Below are positions 21,753-33,743 of a DNA stretch of 64,000 nt, one piece after another. A program made the translations under genes and the position numbers. A model generated the notes under the pieces. It was not told where the DNA came from. It did no database searches and was given only the letters and a program-made list of their open reading frames with translations. The stretch covers positions 1 to 64,000 of the forward strand of contig JAGFNK010000089.1 of assembly GCA_025769875.1 (NCBI GenBank). Reading direction: 5' to 3'. This stretch comes from Russula earlei (Eukaryota; Basidiomycota; Agaricomycetes; Russulales; Russulaceae). Position 1 is the stretch's first letter. Every line of letters starts with the position of its first letter.

Positions 21753-24625
21753 CACGCCTTGAATCTTCTTGCCCGGCTGTCGCAACGTGAACAAGGAGTA
21801 CAAGGAGTACAAGAATGAGACGAGGCACGTGGACTCCGCACCGAAACGCCGAAAATTGGCCCCTCCTCAAGGGAGACGACACCCAACCCTAGCACCTTCA
21901 ATTCAGCGAGGTCACGCGTGCGGCCCCGCACACAAGCACTCTCGCCACAAGCCAGTCGGATCTTTCGATTGCCGTCTTCACACGAGAAATCGTCGACGCG
22001 TTTCTTGTCGGTCGGAGGGAGTGCTTGGAAGGGGAGGGGGGAGGCGCAATCGATCAGACTCGTAAAGATGCGTCGGCGTCGAGTATGATCTTTACTTAAG
22101 GTGTATGTGCTCTGCCATATGAGTAGGCGCCTACATGGGACCGTGGGCCTACATCGGGCGCATTTGGGCGGCGCACATACTAGGTAGGTGTACAGCGTCA
22201 GCTTAGTCCCTCACTGGCAGAACGCTGCCATGCACACCCATCCTGTCTTTTGCGCTCTCTTGGTTTTCCAAAAGTCACCATCATTTGGTGGATTTTGAAG
22301 AGTAATGAGTGGAGTTTGGGATGGGCCGACGGTGGTGATTGTTCGTTGGAGGTTTGAAACAAGCTCATCAGTACCGGGACTGGGCACAAACATGTTGTAT
22401 GGCGACTTGCTGTCTCCACTATGTCCCCCTTGTGTCATGCTCCTGAGAATGTTCCATGCAGAGATGAAAAGTGGCCGATATCGTTCGAGACTGAGGAGAT
22501 GATGCAAGACTCTTCTACGCTTCAAGCCCTCATCTGTCCCGATTCCTCTTGCTATCATGTAGCAACGGGCTTAGATTGATTGCAAACTACATGACATAAA
22601 AGACCTATTTGGTGCACGTCAATCTATCTTCCTCTCAACACGAACACTAGCATGTTCACCATATTCTATTTATCTTCTCATCGTGGACAGTAGAGGGCGT
22701 ACCGAAAAGCCCAGGTTGAGGGTGGAATACACCCACTCTACGGGCTCTGCAATGAATGCTTCTTTCAAGTTGGTGACAATGAACTGTACGGATATACGCG
22801 ACATTCGAACGAAGAATGTTTAATACGAAAGCAAGATGAAATCAAGGACGTGGGCGAGGGCAACGTGATTCTAGCCATGGCGACTCTACTCCACGGACAT
22901 CGGACTCGGAGCGCCGTTACTGTTTTGGCGCATAGTCGACGACAGTTGGAGATGTGAATGATAGCTCGCTCGAGCCCAAAAGGGACCATTCGCACTTCGC
23001 CGCCACCATCATCCGCGGACCCCGTCACTGCTTAGTACGTTTCTTCCTGTTCATGCACGAGCTTTGCCAAATTTTCATTCCTTTCTCTCCAAAACGTTAC
23101 GGGACACCACCCAACACCATCGCGGACATCATGCTTGCCTGCGCGAGTTCACTGCGTCGCAGTCCGGTGCGCGAGACCCGAACTCCACCCTCTGGAACAT
23201 GCTCGAGCGCGACCTCGACACGACGGCTTTGATCATCAACCTCGAACGAAGAGAGTGGACATCCTCAGTGCTCGGAACAAGTTCAAGACAGAGCTGGCGC
23301 GAGTTCCTCGATCATTGTACCCACGAGCGTGGGCATGGACTATGTGTCCGATTGCCAACAGCCACATCCTGAATGCCCGCCGTGTGGTGCCACCGAGGCT
23401 GTCCCAGCGAGCAGTTTGGGACCGCGGCGCAGCCTTTTCGGTCTTGGAGAAAGTAGCCATGCTTCGGACACAAGACGGGAGCCATGCAGCTCTTTCCTCT
23501 CGCCAATCATCACGCTCAGGCATCCCTCTCTGCCCTGACCTCCCTCGTCGTCCCTGTCGGCAGGCTTCTTTCCACCTTGACCGCCTTCTTAAGTCGGAGA
23601 CGCCTCGACGCCTGCGCCTGCGCCACCGCCCGCCTCTCCCGACAAGTCCGATGTGCCACCAGAAACGACTGATTCAACGCCACTCCCCTCGTCGTCCTCG
23701 AACGGGGTTCCAGTTAGTGGCTCCGCCCCTTTGACTCGATTTCGCTTTTTTTTTTTCTTTTAGTTTAGACTCGTTGTCGACAGCTCACAAAATAATTTTG
23801 TCGGAAATTTGGGAAAGGGCAATATAACCGATGATAATCAAGGCTTATGTTATGTCCTTATAAGGTTTTTATAATTTCGTTATGGGTCATTATGGCCATG
23901 CTATGTGAGTTAAATATGAGTTACATAATTAAATCATGATGTCCTTGGTCACAAATGGTTGGTTGTCTGAAATGATAACCGAGGTTATAATACTACAGAT
24001 TTCAATTATATAACGGATCAATTATAATCGACTTCCCGTTTGTCAGCGTGCACACCTTCCACGATCCACGAGAGAAGGAACGTTGTTCGATTTAGGGCCG
24101 TCAGGCTGCATCAGTTGTCGCTGATAAGCTCAAAACTTAATGTCACAGCCCAAAGTGTGCATGCATAATTTGAATTGGCAAGGTAAATTGGCGATACGCT
24201 AGCGAGCCCCAGTGGTCGAGCTCGATTCCCAATGGGCATACATGCGGAACATCGCCATGATCGATAGGCTGGAATGATATCTGTTTCGAGTGGACGTGGT
24301 GCCACCAAACCAAGACAGCATCGTCATCAATATGAAATATGCGCACAGGCTGCGACTTTGTACAAGGCTTGACCGTGATGAGGCATATAGTACACAAAAG
24401 ATGTATATGAGTAGGACGGAGTGTTTGGGATGTATCTCTATATCGCGCATTAAAGGGTTGGGTAGTCCACCAGCTCTACTGCCCTCCGAGGGACTTGCTA
24501 CTGGATGCACCCCGGTAATCAAACCGCTCGTGCATCTCAGCAGGCGAGAACTTGACGCGGTCCGACGTGGCGCTGGTTTTGGCCAAGAATGAGAGAGTTA
24601 TGCACCCCAAAGGGTTCGTAACTGC
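21753..24625. other. Region without a recognisable gene; coding-like scraps
   Basis: Minus-strand frame 22211-22558 (115 codons) has no family resemblance that I know. On the plus strand, 23090-23733 contains several short stretches that read like protein but in different frames (REFTASQSGARDPNSTLWNM, VDILSARNKFKTELA, and a Pro/Ser/Thr-rich end DASTPAPAPPPASPDKSD to a stop at 23733). This may be a multi-intron or decayed gene that I cannot assemble. Positions 23740-24040 are strikingly AT-rich. Confidence 0.4.
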
Positions 24626-27600
24626 CTACCGCATAAGCATGGCATATTTCGATGTGATATCTAGACATGGTCCGCCAAATGCGGCCCACTTTTCTTGGAC
24701 GCTCATTTCATCATGGTTCATTGCAAGGACATCCCTGAATGCGACTGCATCTGCGATCGACAGCGCGTCAGTTCCATGGAGGCGGACGGAGAGAAGATCA
24801 CGAACCGCTGGGCAGTATACAACTCAGGAGTTGCAGGGTTTCCTCGCTGAGGATGTCAATCGGGTCGCAGTCGCGCATGCGTGCGAACTAAGATAGACAT
24901 GGTTTGAGCACGGAGAAGTAGAGATACTAAGGACATACAGACCTCATCGCGCAGAGCAGAGAGCGCTTTGAAGCACTCTCGATTAAAATCCGCTTGGCGG
25001 CCTTGAACCGGAAGTTCGACAACTTGGATGCTCGGTGAGGCCCTGAGCCTCTGCCGGGCTTGCGAAAGAGGCGGAGGCGATGGTTCGCGAGGCTCTGGCT
25101 CAACCTCTATGTCATCATCAAAGTGGGCGTCACTATCATCGGTGGGAGAAAAGGACTCGATAGCCTCATCTGCGGCGGGTAACAACCGCGGGCGGTCCTT
25201 CCTTATCGAGACCGTCGGAGGCAAATAGGCCAGTGGACCCTTCTTGGTGGACCTCGCTGGACCAGTCCCTTTCTTTGCAGAACGAATCTTCAAAATGAAA
25301 GATTGCCTGTTCGTAAGAAACTCCTCAGCCTTGGGCCCGAGCTGCAAGAAACATTGTCAGTCGTAGCACGGAAGATCCTGCACAGCACGTAATCACATGG
25401 ACATAGGAGATAGGAGCCCTGTTTGCTCTTTGCGCCTCGAGCTTTGTCATGAGAATTTCGCGGGCGACCAAGTGATCGAATAGGCGTTTGGCCGTATCCG
25501 TTGAGACCTCGGAGCCTCTGGCAAAGTGATCGAGGGTGTCAAAGGTCCTCCTCACCATGTCCTGCTTCGATGTACCACGAAATGCGTGGATGCTGAGGGG
25601 CCCAGTGATCTTCAGACACTTATGCTGTACTTCTTGGATCAACTTCACGAAATAGGTGGCCTCAGTCGTGAGATCGGTCTCTGATACTTCAACAGTTGAG
25701 GCGCAGTTGTCACATGTGGCGTTGCACATGACAGGGTCAAACTTCTCAGTAAAGTGATTCAGTAGCAGCATACGACGGCAATCAACCTCGTTGAGACAAA
25801 ACTGATTGAGGGTGTGCACTGCTTGCTTCTTGCGCTCTTTCTGAACATCATCTATGTCTTTGTCCTGGTTAATCTGACGGATCTTTTGTTGTATATCGTG
25901 GTAGTTGTAGTCTGACGAGTAACGTGAACTTGCGTGGCAAGTAGCTTGACAATGGTTATCTTACAGAGTAAGCATTCCGCGACCTTGCCGTCACGGCCTG
26001 CGCGACCTGTCTCTTGGCAATACCTGTGAATGTATGAAAGTCAACCAATCTGGTGCCTTGGAACTTGACGTACGCATCAACACTGTCAGGTACATCGTAA
26101 TGTATGACAAAGCGGACTGTGGAACAATTTATCAGTAACAGAGCATCTTCGATCGACTAGGTTTACCGTCGGCCTTATCAACACCCATGCCAAATGCGAT
26201 TGTAGCCACGATGATCTTGCATTCCCCATTCTGCCACTGTTGTTGAATGCGCTTTCGATCTCCATCGGCCAATCCGGCGTGGAAATGCTTGGCCGTGAGG
26301 TTATGAGCTCTCAATACCATTGCAACCTCCTCGGTTTTCACACGAGCTTTGCAATAGATGATTCCAGTCTCGTCCGGGTACTTCTCCTTGATGAACTGAA
26401 CGATCCCGGGTTCAATACCTTTTTTGGGGGGCTTGGGTATGATATTGTACCGCAAGTTGGGGCGATTGAAGGACTGCGAGAGAAGCACATAGTCACACAA
26501 TCCGAGGGCAGTGACGATGTCCTGCAATGCCTCAGAAGTTGCGGTTGCAGTGAGCGCGACAATGGGAATGCCCGGGTATTCTTTCCGAATATTAAAAAGT
26601 GCGCCATACTAAGTCCTTCATTAGCGCAACGCAGACTGTCAAGGAACAAGGTTGCGTACTCCCGAAGAGCGAAAGTCGCGGCCCCAAGTATTGATGAGAT
26701 GCGCTTCATCGATGACAAACCGAGCAAGCTGATGCCTTGCATGGAGGCCTTTAAGAGTCGCTTTCATATTTTCGTTGCAGTATAATTTCTCAGGGGTCGC
26801 GTAGACGAGACTTGGCATTTTTGACGCAGACCGGAGCTCGTGCATGGTGTTCCCATCCTGATCCAAAGAAGCGAGCATCATGACGTCGATGCTGAGGGAG
26901 CGGAGTCTCTCGACTTGGTCCGCCATGAGGGCTCGAAGGGGGGAGACAACAACGGTCACACCGCTCGTTTTCCCACCTCTGCAGACAGCAGGCAATTGAT
27001 AGCACAAGCTTTTACCGCCACCAGTCGGCATCAACACAATGGTATCGCAACCATCGAGAGTACACATGATGGCCGCCAGCTGGTTTTTTCGGAACGCCTT
27101 TAAGCGAAAAACATTTCTGAGTTTTTCCACAACTTCTGGGTAATGAGGGCTCGCTTTGAGGCTAGCCTCAGACGGAGTTTCAGCGGGAGGAGGGCGCAAA
27201 TTAGCCACGGCCGAAAACATCGGAGTTGGCAGGTTCGCATCTGGGAGAACTACTTCGACGCTATCGTCTTCTATGTTGCCATCTACGTGGTTCCAAAGTT
27301 CATCGTCACTAGCCGGTCCATGTTGTGCCTCCAGCCAGTCATTGTGCTCATCAGCGGCAGCGAAAGCAGGGATACGCGACGATCGAGAGCCCGATGTTGT
27401 GAATGGTGGGTCACTTATCTGTTTGTCACCTGATGAAAATGCAGCACGTGAAGATGACGTCGAAGCGGATGTGGTGAGTTGTGCGTTGTGTTCAGCAGCT
27501 AATCTGGCCCCAGATACGTAGTCGGGATCATCAGAGACAACTGTGGAACCATGGCTAGTACTGGATATGTGCGCGCCGTCCTCAGCGAAATTTTCGTCAA

Positions 27601-28770
27601 TTACCTGAGTTTCGTGCACGGAAGACTCCCAATCACGAGTTGAACTATACGAGCCCGTGCAAGTTGCGGATGCCCCGACCGGGGCGAATTGAGCAGCCGA
27701 CTTGTTCAGAGGTTGTGTGACCTCCGAGCCAGTTTCGCGTGCAGAAATTTCGTTAGTGATAGCTTCAAGTCTGTCGTCGAGAAGGTCCCTTGCCATTCAG
27801 AGAAGGTAAAGAATGATTCAAGAGGTAGAAAAGAAAAAGAACATACTTCAATCCCTCCAGGACATACCGGTCATAGTCGGATGCCCTACGCATACGGAGT
27901 TTATCTAGATCTCTCCGGACCTGATGGAAGTGCCTCTCATCGATCTTGTACAACGAGTGAAGCTCTTCAAACGTAATCTGTCACCGAAAAATCAGTGGAG
28001 GACAAATGATGATAACACGAAAATTACAGCTTGTAGGTCAGAATGATCCTTATACTTATAGATAAACGGTCGAAAAGCTGCGCCAATGCGTCCGGAAGGC
28101 TGGCACAAACTGAGGTCGTACAGACGAAGTGGGAGTGACTTCAGATAAGGAAACCGGCGCATAGATCGTATAGATTTGAGACGGAGGGGATCTGCCCTCC
28201 CTTTCTTTGCCCTTATAGAGCGCCGTGAACGTGTTTTCCTTGTCAGAACATGGCGCAATCCTTGGGCGTTTAGAGGAATCAGGAAGCGCCGGAGCCAATT
28301 CAAAAGACGATCGCTTGTGAGGAAGTGAGACTGCTGAGGAGGGAGAAGTCGGGCCTGACGAGCTTATGTCAATCGCCTCGTTGCTCGAATGAGTGTGCAA
28401 AGCCAAGGAAGCCGGTGGGCGGGGCTTTTGCTTGCCATACCCAGGGGTGGAAAAGGATGGAAGTTGCGCGATGGCGCTGCGGCTATGGGCTTCGTAGTGC
28501 GGAATGGTATTAATGTAATTAAGATGACAGAAAATATATCAGAGGCGGAAAACATACAGGGGGCACCGGAAGTAGATCCGGCCTTGGCAGGTTTGAATTT
28601 CGGTGCCTTGCAAGGACGCGATGGGGTGAGTTGAGGGTGACTCGCATCGGAGCGGAGGGCATATCATTAGATCGCACCTTGGGGCTTTGAGCGGGAGAAA
28701 AATATGTAGATTTCTGCTGAGGAGGAATTTGGCACTGCAAAGCCTCGAGATTATTCCTCGGTTGGGACAT
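24626..28770 (-). CDS. SGS1: RecQ-family DNA helicase (Sgs1/BLM/QDE-3 type)
   Basis: A 3'-5' DNA helicase for recombination intermediates and replication-fork repair, nuclear. ATG at 28770 (MSQPRNN). A long, poorly conserved, Ser/Pro-rich N-terminus (to about 27150) is typical of Sgs1/BLM and longer than in short RecQ proteins. The helicase core follows: FRLKAFRKNQLAAI (motif 0), PTGGGKSLCYQLP (motif I, about 27010), ARFVIDEAHLINTWGRDFR (DEAH), ALTATAT near 26550, then FNRPNLRYNI, GIIYCKARV, ATIAFGMGVDKADG, and after an intron the YCQETGRAGRDGK equivalent near 26000. The RQC zinc segment (CRRMLLLNHFTEKFDP, CDNC) is at about 25740, a winged-helix part follows, and an HRDC domain (ILSEETLQLLSCILPS, about 24800-24870) ends the protein (AFGGPCLDITSKY, stop 24626). 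The HRDC requires a 1-nt frame shift just after ILPS (about 24805). Shares a 164-bp divergent promoter with NUF2. Confidence 0.9.
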
Positions 28771-28848
28771 GGGAAGCGGTAAGATTGAACGGCCCTTTCA
28801 AGCGGGCCTCGCTGTCGATAACGCCGTCCGCCTTCCAGATCCCAATCG

Positions 28849-28854
28849 ACGCGT
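28849..28854. promoter_or_regulatory. MCB-like ACGCGT in SGS1-NUF2 divergent promoter
   Basis: CGACGCGTCA lies in the 164-bp gap, 79 bp from the SGS1 ATG and 81 bp from the NUF2 ATG. In yeasts ACGCGT binds MBF and gives G1/S transcription; here it is inferred. Confidence 0.5.
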
Positions 28855-28934
28855 CACTGCGTCTAGTATCACGGTCACGTGTCCTTCGCACATTCATTGG
28901 TTCTGTCGCGTCGACTTGAATCAGAACCATAACG

Positions 28935-30729
28935 ATGAGTCAATCAGACAAGAATTCAAGGCAGTATTGGTACCCCAACATGGGGAATGCGGACATTATT
29001 GACTCACTCGACAGCTGGGGTCTCTCAGTCACCCATCATCAGCTTGTCAAACCCACCCCAGAGTTTGTGTTGAGCGTATACTGTTCTTGCTTGCAACAAG
29101 TCGTCGACTTGAGCGAGGATTCTCTCCAAGAACCTGTACAGGCCGCTTTTTCCTCTCTAGATGAACCCGGAATGGTGAAGCACTGTTGATCAAGCTCTTT
29201 GAACACCAGCTGACTTGGTCGCAGGATTTATTAGGTCCAATCAGCACGAACCTCCTGGTCTACCATATGTACGCCTCCTCGCCCCAAATTAAGTTCAAAT
29301 GTTTGACTTTCTACAGAATTCGTCTTGCTGATGCCGCAAAGGTGCCTAACTTTAGTGGCAAAGACATTTTTACCCCAACGACCGAGCGGACACGTCTCAT
29401 TCTATCTGCCTTTATCAACTTTGTCAAGTTTTCTGAACAAAGCCTGCCGTTCGTCACAAACCTTCGCGGCAAGGCGGCAGATTTGATACAGGAGCGCGAG
29501 AGTGTGACCCATGAGTGTGCTAGACTCGAAGCGCAGTTGGTGCAGCTCAAGTGCGACTTTTGCTTAATTCTTCAGGAATCTTGCTTAAAGCGGTCTTACA
29601 GAGCGAAACGAGCAGAAGACGAGCCTAGACTGGATGGGATACGGCAAGAAAACGTGTCCATCACGTCTCAGCTCATCGCATACAAAGAAACACAGACAAG
29701 TTTACTGAGGGACATAGAATCTCTGAAAGTCGAGAAATCCGCTTTGGTTCAAAGAAAGGTCTGACCTTCATAGCCCTTCTGGCACATATCCCAACTCAGC
29801 CAACCTAGGAAGGCATATGCGCCGATGCAGCACTTGCGACAGACGGTGTTGCCCGTCTTCGCGGACGGGTGGTGCAGTCGCCGGAACGGATACGACGAAC
29901 CATATCTGCGAATGGGCAGCACCGCGAATGAAGATAAGAGGACGTTCATGTCACGACAAGCTACCATCGACGAACTGCAGTCTAAGGTCTCAGCCTTATG
30001 GAACATCGAGAAGGTGCCCATAAATTCGTTTCAGGTCTATACAGGGTTCAAACCTTCTAGCCAGGATTTCCGTGCAAGTGTGGAACAGTTGCAAACCCTA
30101 GAAAGGGAAACGCAGGCCCTCGTCGTTGCAGAGAAGGTGCTTACCGACAGTCGTGATAGCCATGAAAAGCAAAAGAACGAGCGGAAAGGAAGCTTACTAA
30201 GGGCCGAGGTCAGGATCGCCTCGCCCGATTTGCTCATTGGATTGATTGTTACAATTTCAAATCCTAGCACATGGTGAAGCAGCTGGCTAACGCGCGACAG
30301 AAAATCGAACGAGCGCAGCAACATATAGAGGACAAGCGCCTGTCAAGCCAACAAGCAATTGAACGACTCGAGAAGGAATACCAAAACATGGCCCTTGAAC
30401 GGAGAGACACGGATAAACATAACGAAGAGCTCCGCGCAGAGGCTGATGAGACAGAGCGTAAAGTCAGTCGTGATTTGCCTCATCACCGATTCGATCAGCA
30501 CTTTGACTTTGACACCTTCCTATCTCACCTGAACTAGATGGCTGAGCATCTCAAACGCAGCGAAGCGGAGCTCAGTGAATTGCTTGCTGAGTACTGGGCA
30601 CTTCGCAATCGGACAGGTGAGTGGACGGGTTTTGGTATTTGACCAGCAGCCGACTGAAGCTGGCGTGTGGCAGCCGCATACATGGAGACTATAGCCAAAA
30701 AACTGGGGATGCAGGTCTCCTCCGTTTAA
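28935..30729 (+). CDS. NUF2: Kinetochore protein NUF2 (NDC80 complex)
   Basis: NUF2 dimerises with NDC80 and binds microtubules through calponin-homology domains. ATG at 28935. The CH domain is read as NADIIDSLDSWGLSVTHHQL, then KPTPEFVLSVY, LLGPISTNLLVYHM and RLADAAKVPNFSGKDIFTP, FINFVKFSEQ (residues about 10-150 over several exons). The rest is coiled coil with heptad-like runs (ERESVTHECARLEAQLVQLK; ARQKIERAQQHIEDKRLSSQ). The last exon begins after an intron at 30617-30676 and ends GMQVSSV, TAA 30727-30729. NDC80 and SPC24 of the same complex lie downstream in the window. Confidence 0.92.
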
Positions 30730-31415
30730 GTGGCTGTCTTTTTTTCAGCCTTTATTCTTTTTGGCGGGGGATGCTCATTATATGCAATACGAACGCTGGG
30801 TGTATGCTGAGTCCGTCGACTCGACCTACGCGATCGTTACTTCGTGGACTGGCATGCCATTTCAATGAGCCCTTGATCGCTCGGGCGGGCTGCGCAGCGT
30901 ACCCAGAACACCTTGTATTTTCGTTATTCTTTTGATTTCATTACTGGGCGCCTTGGGTCACAGAACCGTGTGTAGCTATTCGTGCATGTACGTTGCTCTC
31001 TAATTATCCTATCATTAACGTGTAAGGGTCTCTCTTATGGCCTTGGAGTCGCCATGTGTCGTAGAGCGAAGGGTGGTGGGACTGCAGACGTGTGATGGGG
31101 ACCTTATGGGTTTGCGTTATTGCATCCGTGACTGGGGAAGCGTCACCCTTGCGGGTGCGTTCTCCGTCGACGATATGATTGGGCGATATGATATTGTTCT
31201 CTCATGTCTGTCTGAAGCTGATGGGGGTCATGCGTAGCAATTTCTTTCGATCGTGTATTTCCATGAGCACGATTACGGTATCTATACGGAATCAGTGTCT
31301 GTCGTTATATCTCTGATCTCCAATCAATCTTCCTTGTGATAGACCAAGCAGCGGACAATCGGAAGCAGGCCTACAAAGGAGCGTGGACCTCGTCGTGTAG
31401 ATGTAAACACAAGGT
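30730..31415. other. Intergenic region, convergent 3' ends of NUF2 and ING gene
   Basis: Short frames only, with no domain or codon pattern I trust. It separates two convergent genes and probably holds both 3' UTRs. Confidence 0.5.
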
Positions 31416-32998
31416 TTATCGTGCTCTCCTCCTTGCGCCCGGAAGCTCGCTCTTCCGCACAAGTGGCTCGCAATCCCTGCAGTACCACGTCCGAGATTGC
31501 GGCAGCTCTGTCAGACCGACGCAAGCGAGGTGAAACTGTCAAGGGATGGGGTCATCAGCATTGCAAGCGATTGCGCCGGCGGCAGAGCGCGCGTACCCAT
31601 TCACGCTTGCACTGCGGGTAGTCGCACGCCACCATCTAAAGAAAAAGTCGGCGTCAACAACACGGCGGCCAGCTCAGGCTCAAGACCACGCGGCCTTACA
31701 TTGCCGAACGACACCCTGTTGCAGTAGCAATATTTTGGCTCGTTGGGATCGGACGCCGCGTCGCCTTGGAGCGCTGCGCTCAGCGGCGGCACCTTGAGCT
31801 TCAGGCCGCGCGAGGAGGACGCGGTGGGCCCCGCGGCAGCGTCCGCCTCCGCGACGGCCTTATCCGCTGGCCTCCGCTTCCGGCTCTTTTTGCCTTTCTT
31901 TGTGGAGGATGCGCGCGGCGCCTCGCTTCCGGTCGCCATCCCGATGGTGACCTCGCTGCCCGCGCTGATCCCAGGAGCTGTGAGATCCTCGTCGTCGCTG
32001 AGGCCCGGTATCGGGCTGTGTGTGACGCGCGTCGCACGGGCCCAGCGCGAGGGCGCGGCGAGGTCGGGGAGGAGGGAAGGGTGCGTGCCCTGTCGGAGGC
32101 CGAAGGAGATGGACATCTCCTGTTCGCGGATGGAATGGTCGAGGAGACGTATGTGCCTGTCGACCTTGGACGAGGTACGCGTCGCATCAGGGGTCGGGAA
32201 GGCGCGAGCACGAGAAATAAAATGGCCACGTACTGAGTCGTAGACGGCTTGCGCGAGGCCGACCTTTTCTTGGGAACCGCGCACGACCTCCTCTATCAGC
32301 CATCCGAGGTGTAGCAGGAGCTCGCGGGTAGAGCTTGGATCTGCGCACTGTCTTCACCGAGAACGGATGGCGTGCAAGGAAGAAGAAATGCTCACCCTGA
32401 TGTGTTCCTGGAGGCTCGGGAGGCGGCTTGGATTCCTCAGCTGTGTCGTCGGCCGGCTTGACCTCCGACTCCGCTGCAGGGCTCTGTTCTTTGACAGTAT
32501 TCGGGCCTTGTTGGCTAGCCAACGAGCGACGCAGGTCAATGTATTTCCGCAGAGTGGGTTGTATCTGGTTATAGTGACCTGACGTAAAAGTCGCGACACG
32601 ACGCCATCGCCATCAGCCAAAGCACAAGACGCGACTTGCACCTTACCTGTGACCTGCCCATCCAACTCGCGTAGTAACGAGTATGACCGGTGCAGGTACA
32701 AAGGGAGCTGTTCTGTTGCTGAAATGGTTCTGTTAGTTCTCGCGTGGTTCAAGAGACAAACGGGGCGATGCGCACTTTCGTGGAATTCTTCCCTAAATGA
32801 ATCCCGCATCTCAGCGGTGATCTCTAGGCGATGGTTGGCGTCGCCATTGACTCGTTGGTATTCAGGCTCGTCCGAGTCAGGTTCTTGCTTTGCGTCTGTG
32901 CCGTGCGCCGAGTCTACATCAGTTCCTTCTTCATCACGGCTGCCGGCTTGCACGCGTGAGACGCGTTTCCGTTTGCTGCTGCTGCGGGGCATCGACAT
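31416..32998 (-). CDS. ING-family PHD-finger chromatin protein (Yng/Pho23-like)
   Basis: A subunit of a histone acetyltransferase or deacetylase complex that reads H3K4me3, nuclear. ATG at 32998 (MSMPRSSSKRKRV, a basic NLS-like start). The N-terminal ING helical domain shows LHRSYSLLRELDGQV (about 32690), then GSQEKVGLAQAVYDSV and VDRHIRLLDHSIREQE. A low-complexity basic/Ser-Ala linker follows. The C-terminal PHD finger is spread over three exons: CYCNRVSFG (about 31710), MVACDYPQCKREW (about 31640), FHLACVGLTELPQ and WYCRDC (about 31480-31530), giving the Cys4-His-Cys3 set and ending ARRRAR, TAA 31416-31418. Which paralogue (Yng1, Yng2 or Pho23) is not decided. Confidence 0.88.
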
Positions 32999-33054
32999 CG
33001 ATGGAAAGGCATGGTTATGTAAGCAGGTGCGAGCATAAATATGGACGCGTAATT

Positions 33055-33060
33055 ACGTCA
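33055..33060. promoter_or_regulatory. ACGCGT in the 89-bp gap between ING gene and CBP4
   Basis: GGACGCGTAATTACGTCA lies 57 bp from the ING-gene ATG and 28 bp from the CBP4 ATG, adjacent to a CRE-half-like TTACGTCA. The functional link is uncertain. Confidence 0.35.
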
Positions 33061-33087
33061 TCAATTCTTCACCATCCGTCGTCGAAA

Positions 33088-33504
33088 ATGTCCGGAAGGC
33101 TGCCTTGGATACAACTGACGGTCGTCAGTGCGGGAAGTATGTGTCTTGTTTATCAGTCCGACTGTTGCATCCAATCTTATCTTTCCTTGTGTGACTTTAC
33201 AAAGTTATGGGGTTAGGCTATGTTTTGTTGCGTAGTGAGCAGAGCCATTGGTCATACCAAGAAAAACGCATTCATCGGTCCATTTGATGCTCAAACAGCA
33301 ACGGTGCCCACTCCGGAAGAGACATATAACGTGAGCTGGAATTTCTTCCCAAGGCTGCCTTTATGTATCACAGCCTATCAGGCTATGGCACCCGATCTCA
33401 GGAGAAAGGTAGATGAGAACCGACGAGCAAGGCTAGCGCTCGAAGAAGGCATGAAGCAACAACAAAAAGCGCAGGTGGGCTTCACCCTCCACAAACTTCT
33501 TTGA
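33088..33504 (+). CDS. CBP4: Cbp4-like mitochondrial cytochrome bc1 assembly factor
   Basis: A small inner-membrane protein that helps cytochrome b translation and bc1 assembly. Exons join to MSGRLPWIQLTVVSAG, then MGLGYVLLRTTVPTPEETYN, then AMAPDLRRKVDENRRARLAL and EEGMKQQQKAQ. That is one membrane span, the TPTPEETYN segment, and a charged helix, the layout of Cbp4. Introns: about 33136-33204, 33235-33297 and 33331-33381. The last coding part is uncertain: reading through gives a stop at 33504, while a splice at 33474 would add a tail ending at 33763, overlapping the 3' end of RFC2 on the other strand. The identity rests on motif and size, not a search. Confidence 0.68.
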
Positions 33505-33743
33505 CGTCTTGTTCTCTGAGTATCCCTTAGCTCGATCCAGAGTCCGCGAAACCGATCTGGGCAGACCCGCCAAGGCGGTGATCATACCATTTCATTTGTG
33601 CCTTGCAGCACACGTGCTGCTGGCCAGGAGCGTGCTTGACACCACCTTTGTTATTTGTGTGCAGATACAACGGTCTAATTTATCAAGTGTCCACACAACC
33701 TCCGGATGGCTGCGTCATCCTGGGAAAGGATACATGCCGTGTC

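Noticed and set aside
22211..22558. Minus-strand 115-codon frame
   Set aside because: No family resemblance and no flanking exons; kept only as part of the unassigned region.
31743..32243. Plus-strand frames of 140-166 codons
   Set aside because: Antisense to the GC-rich Ala/Ser linker of the ING gene, whose flanking ING and PHD domains are clear on the minus strand.
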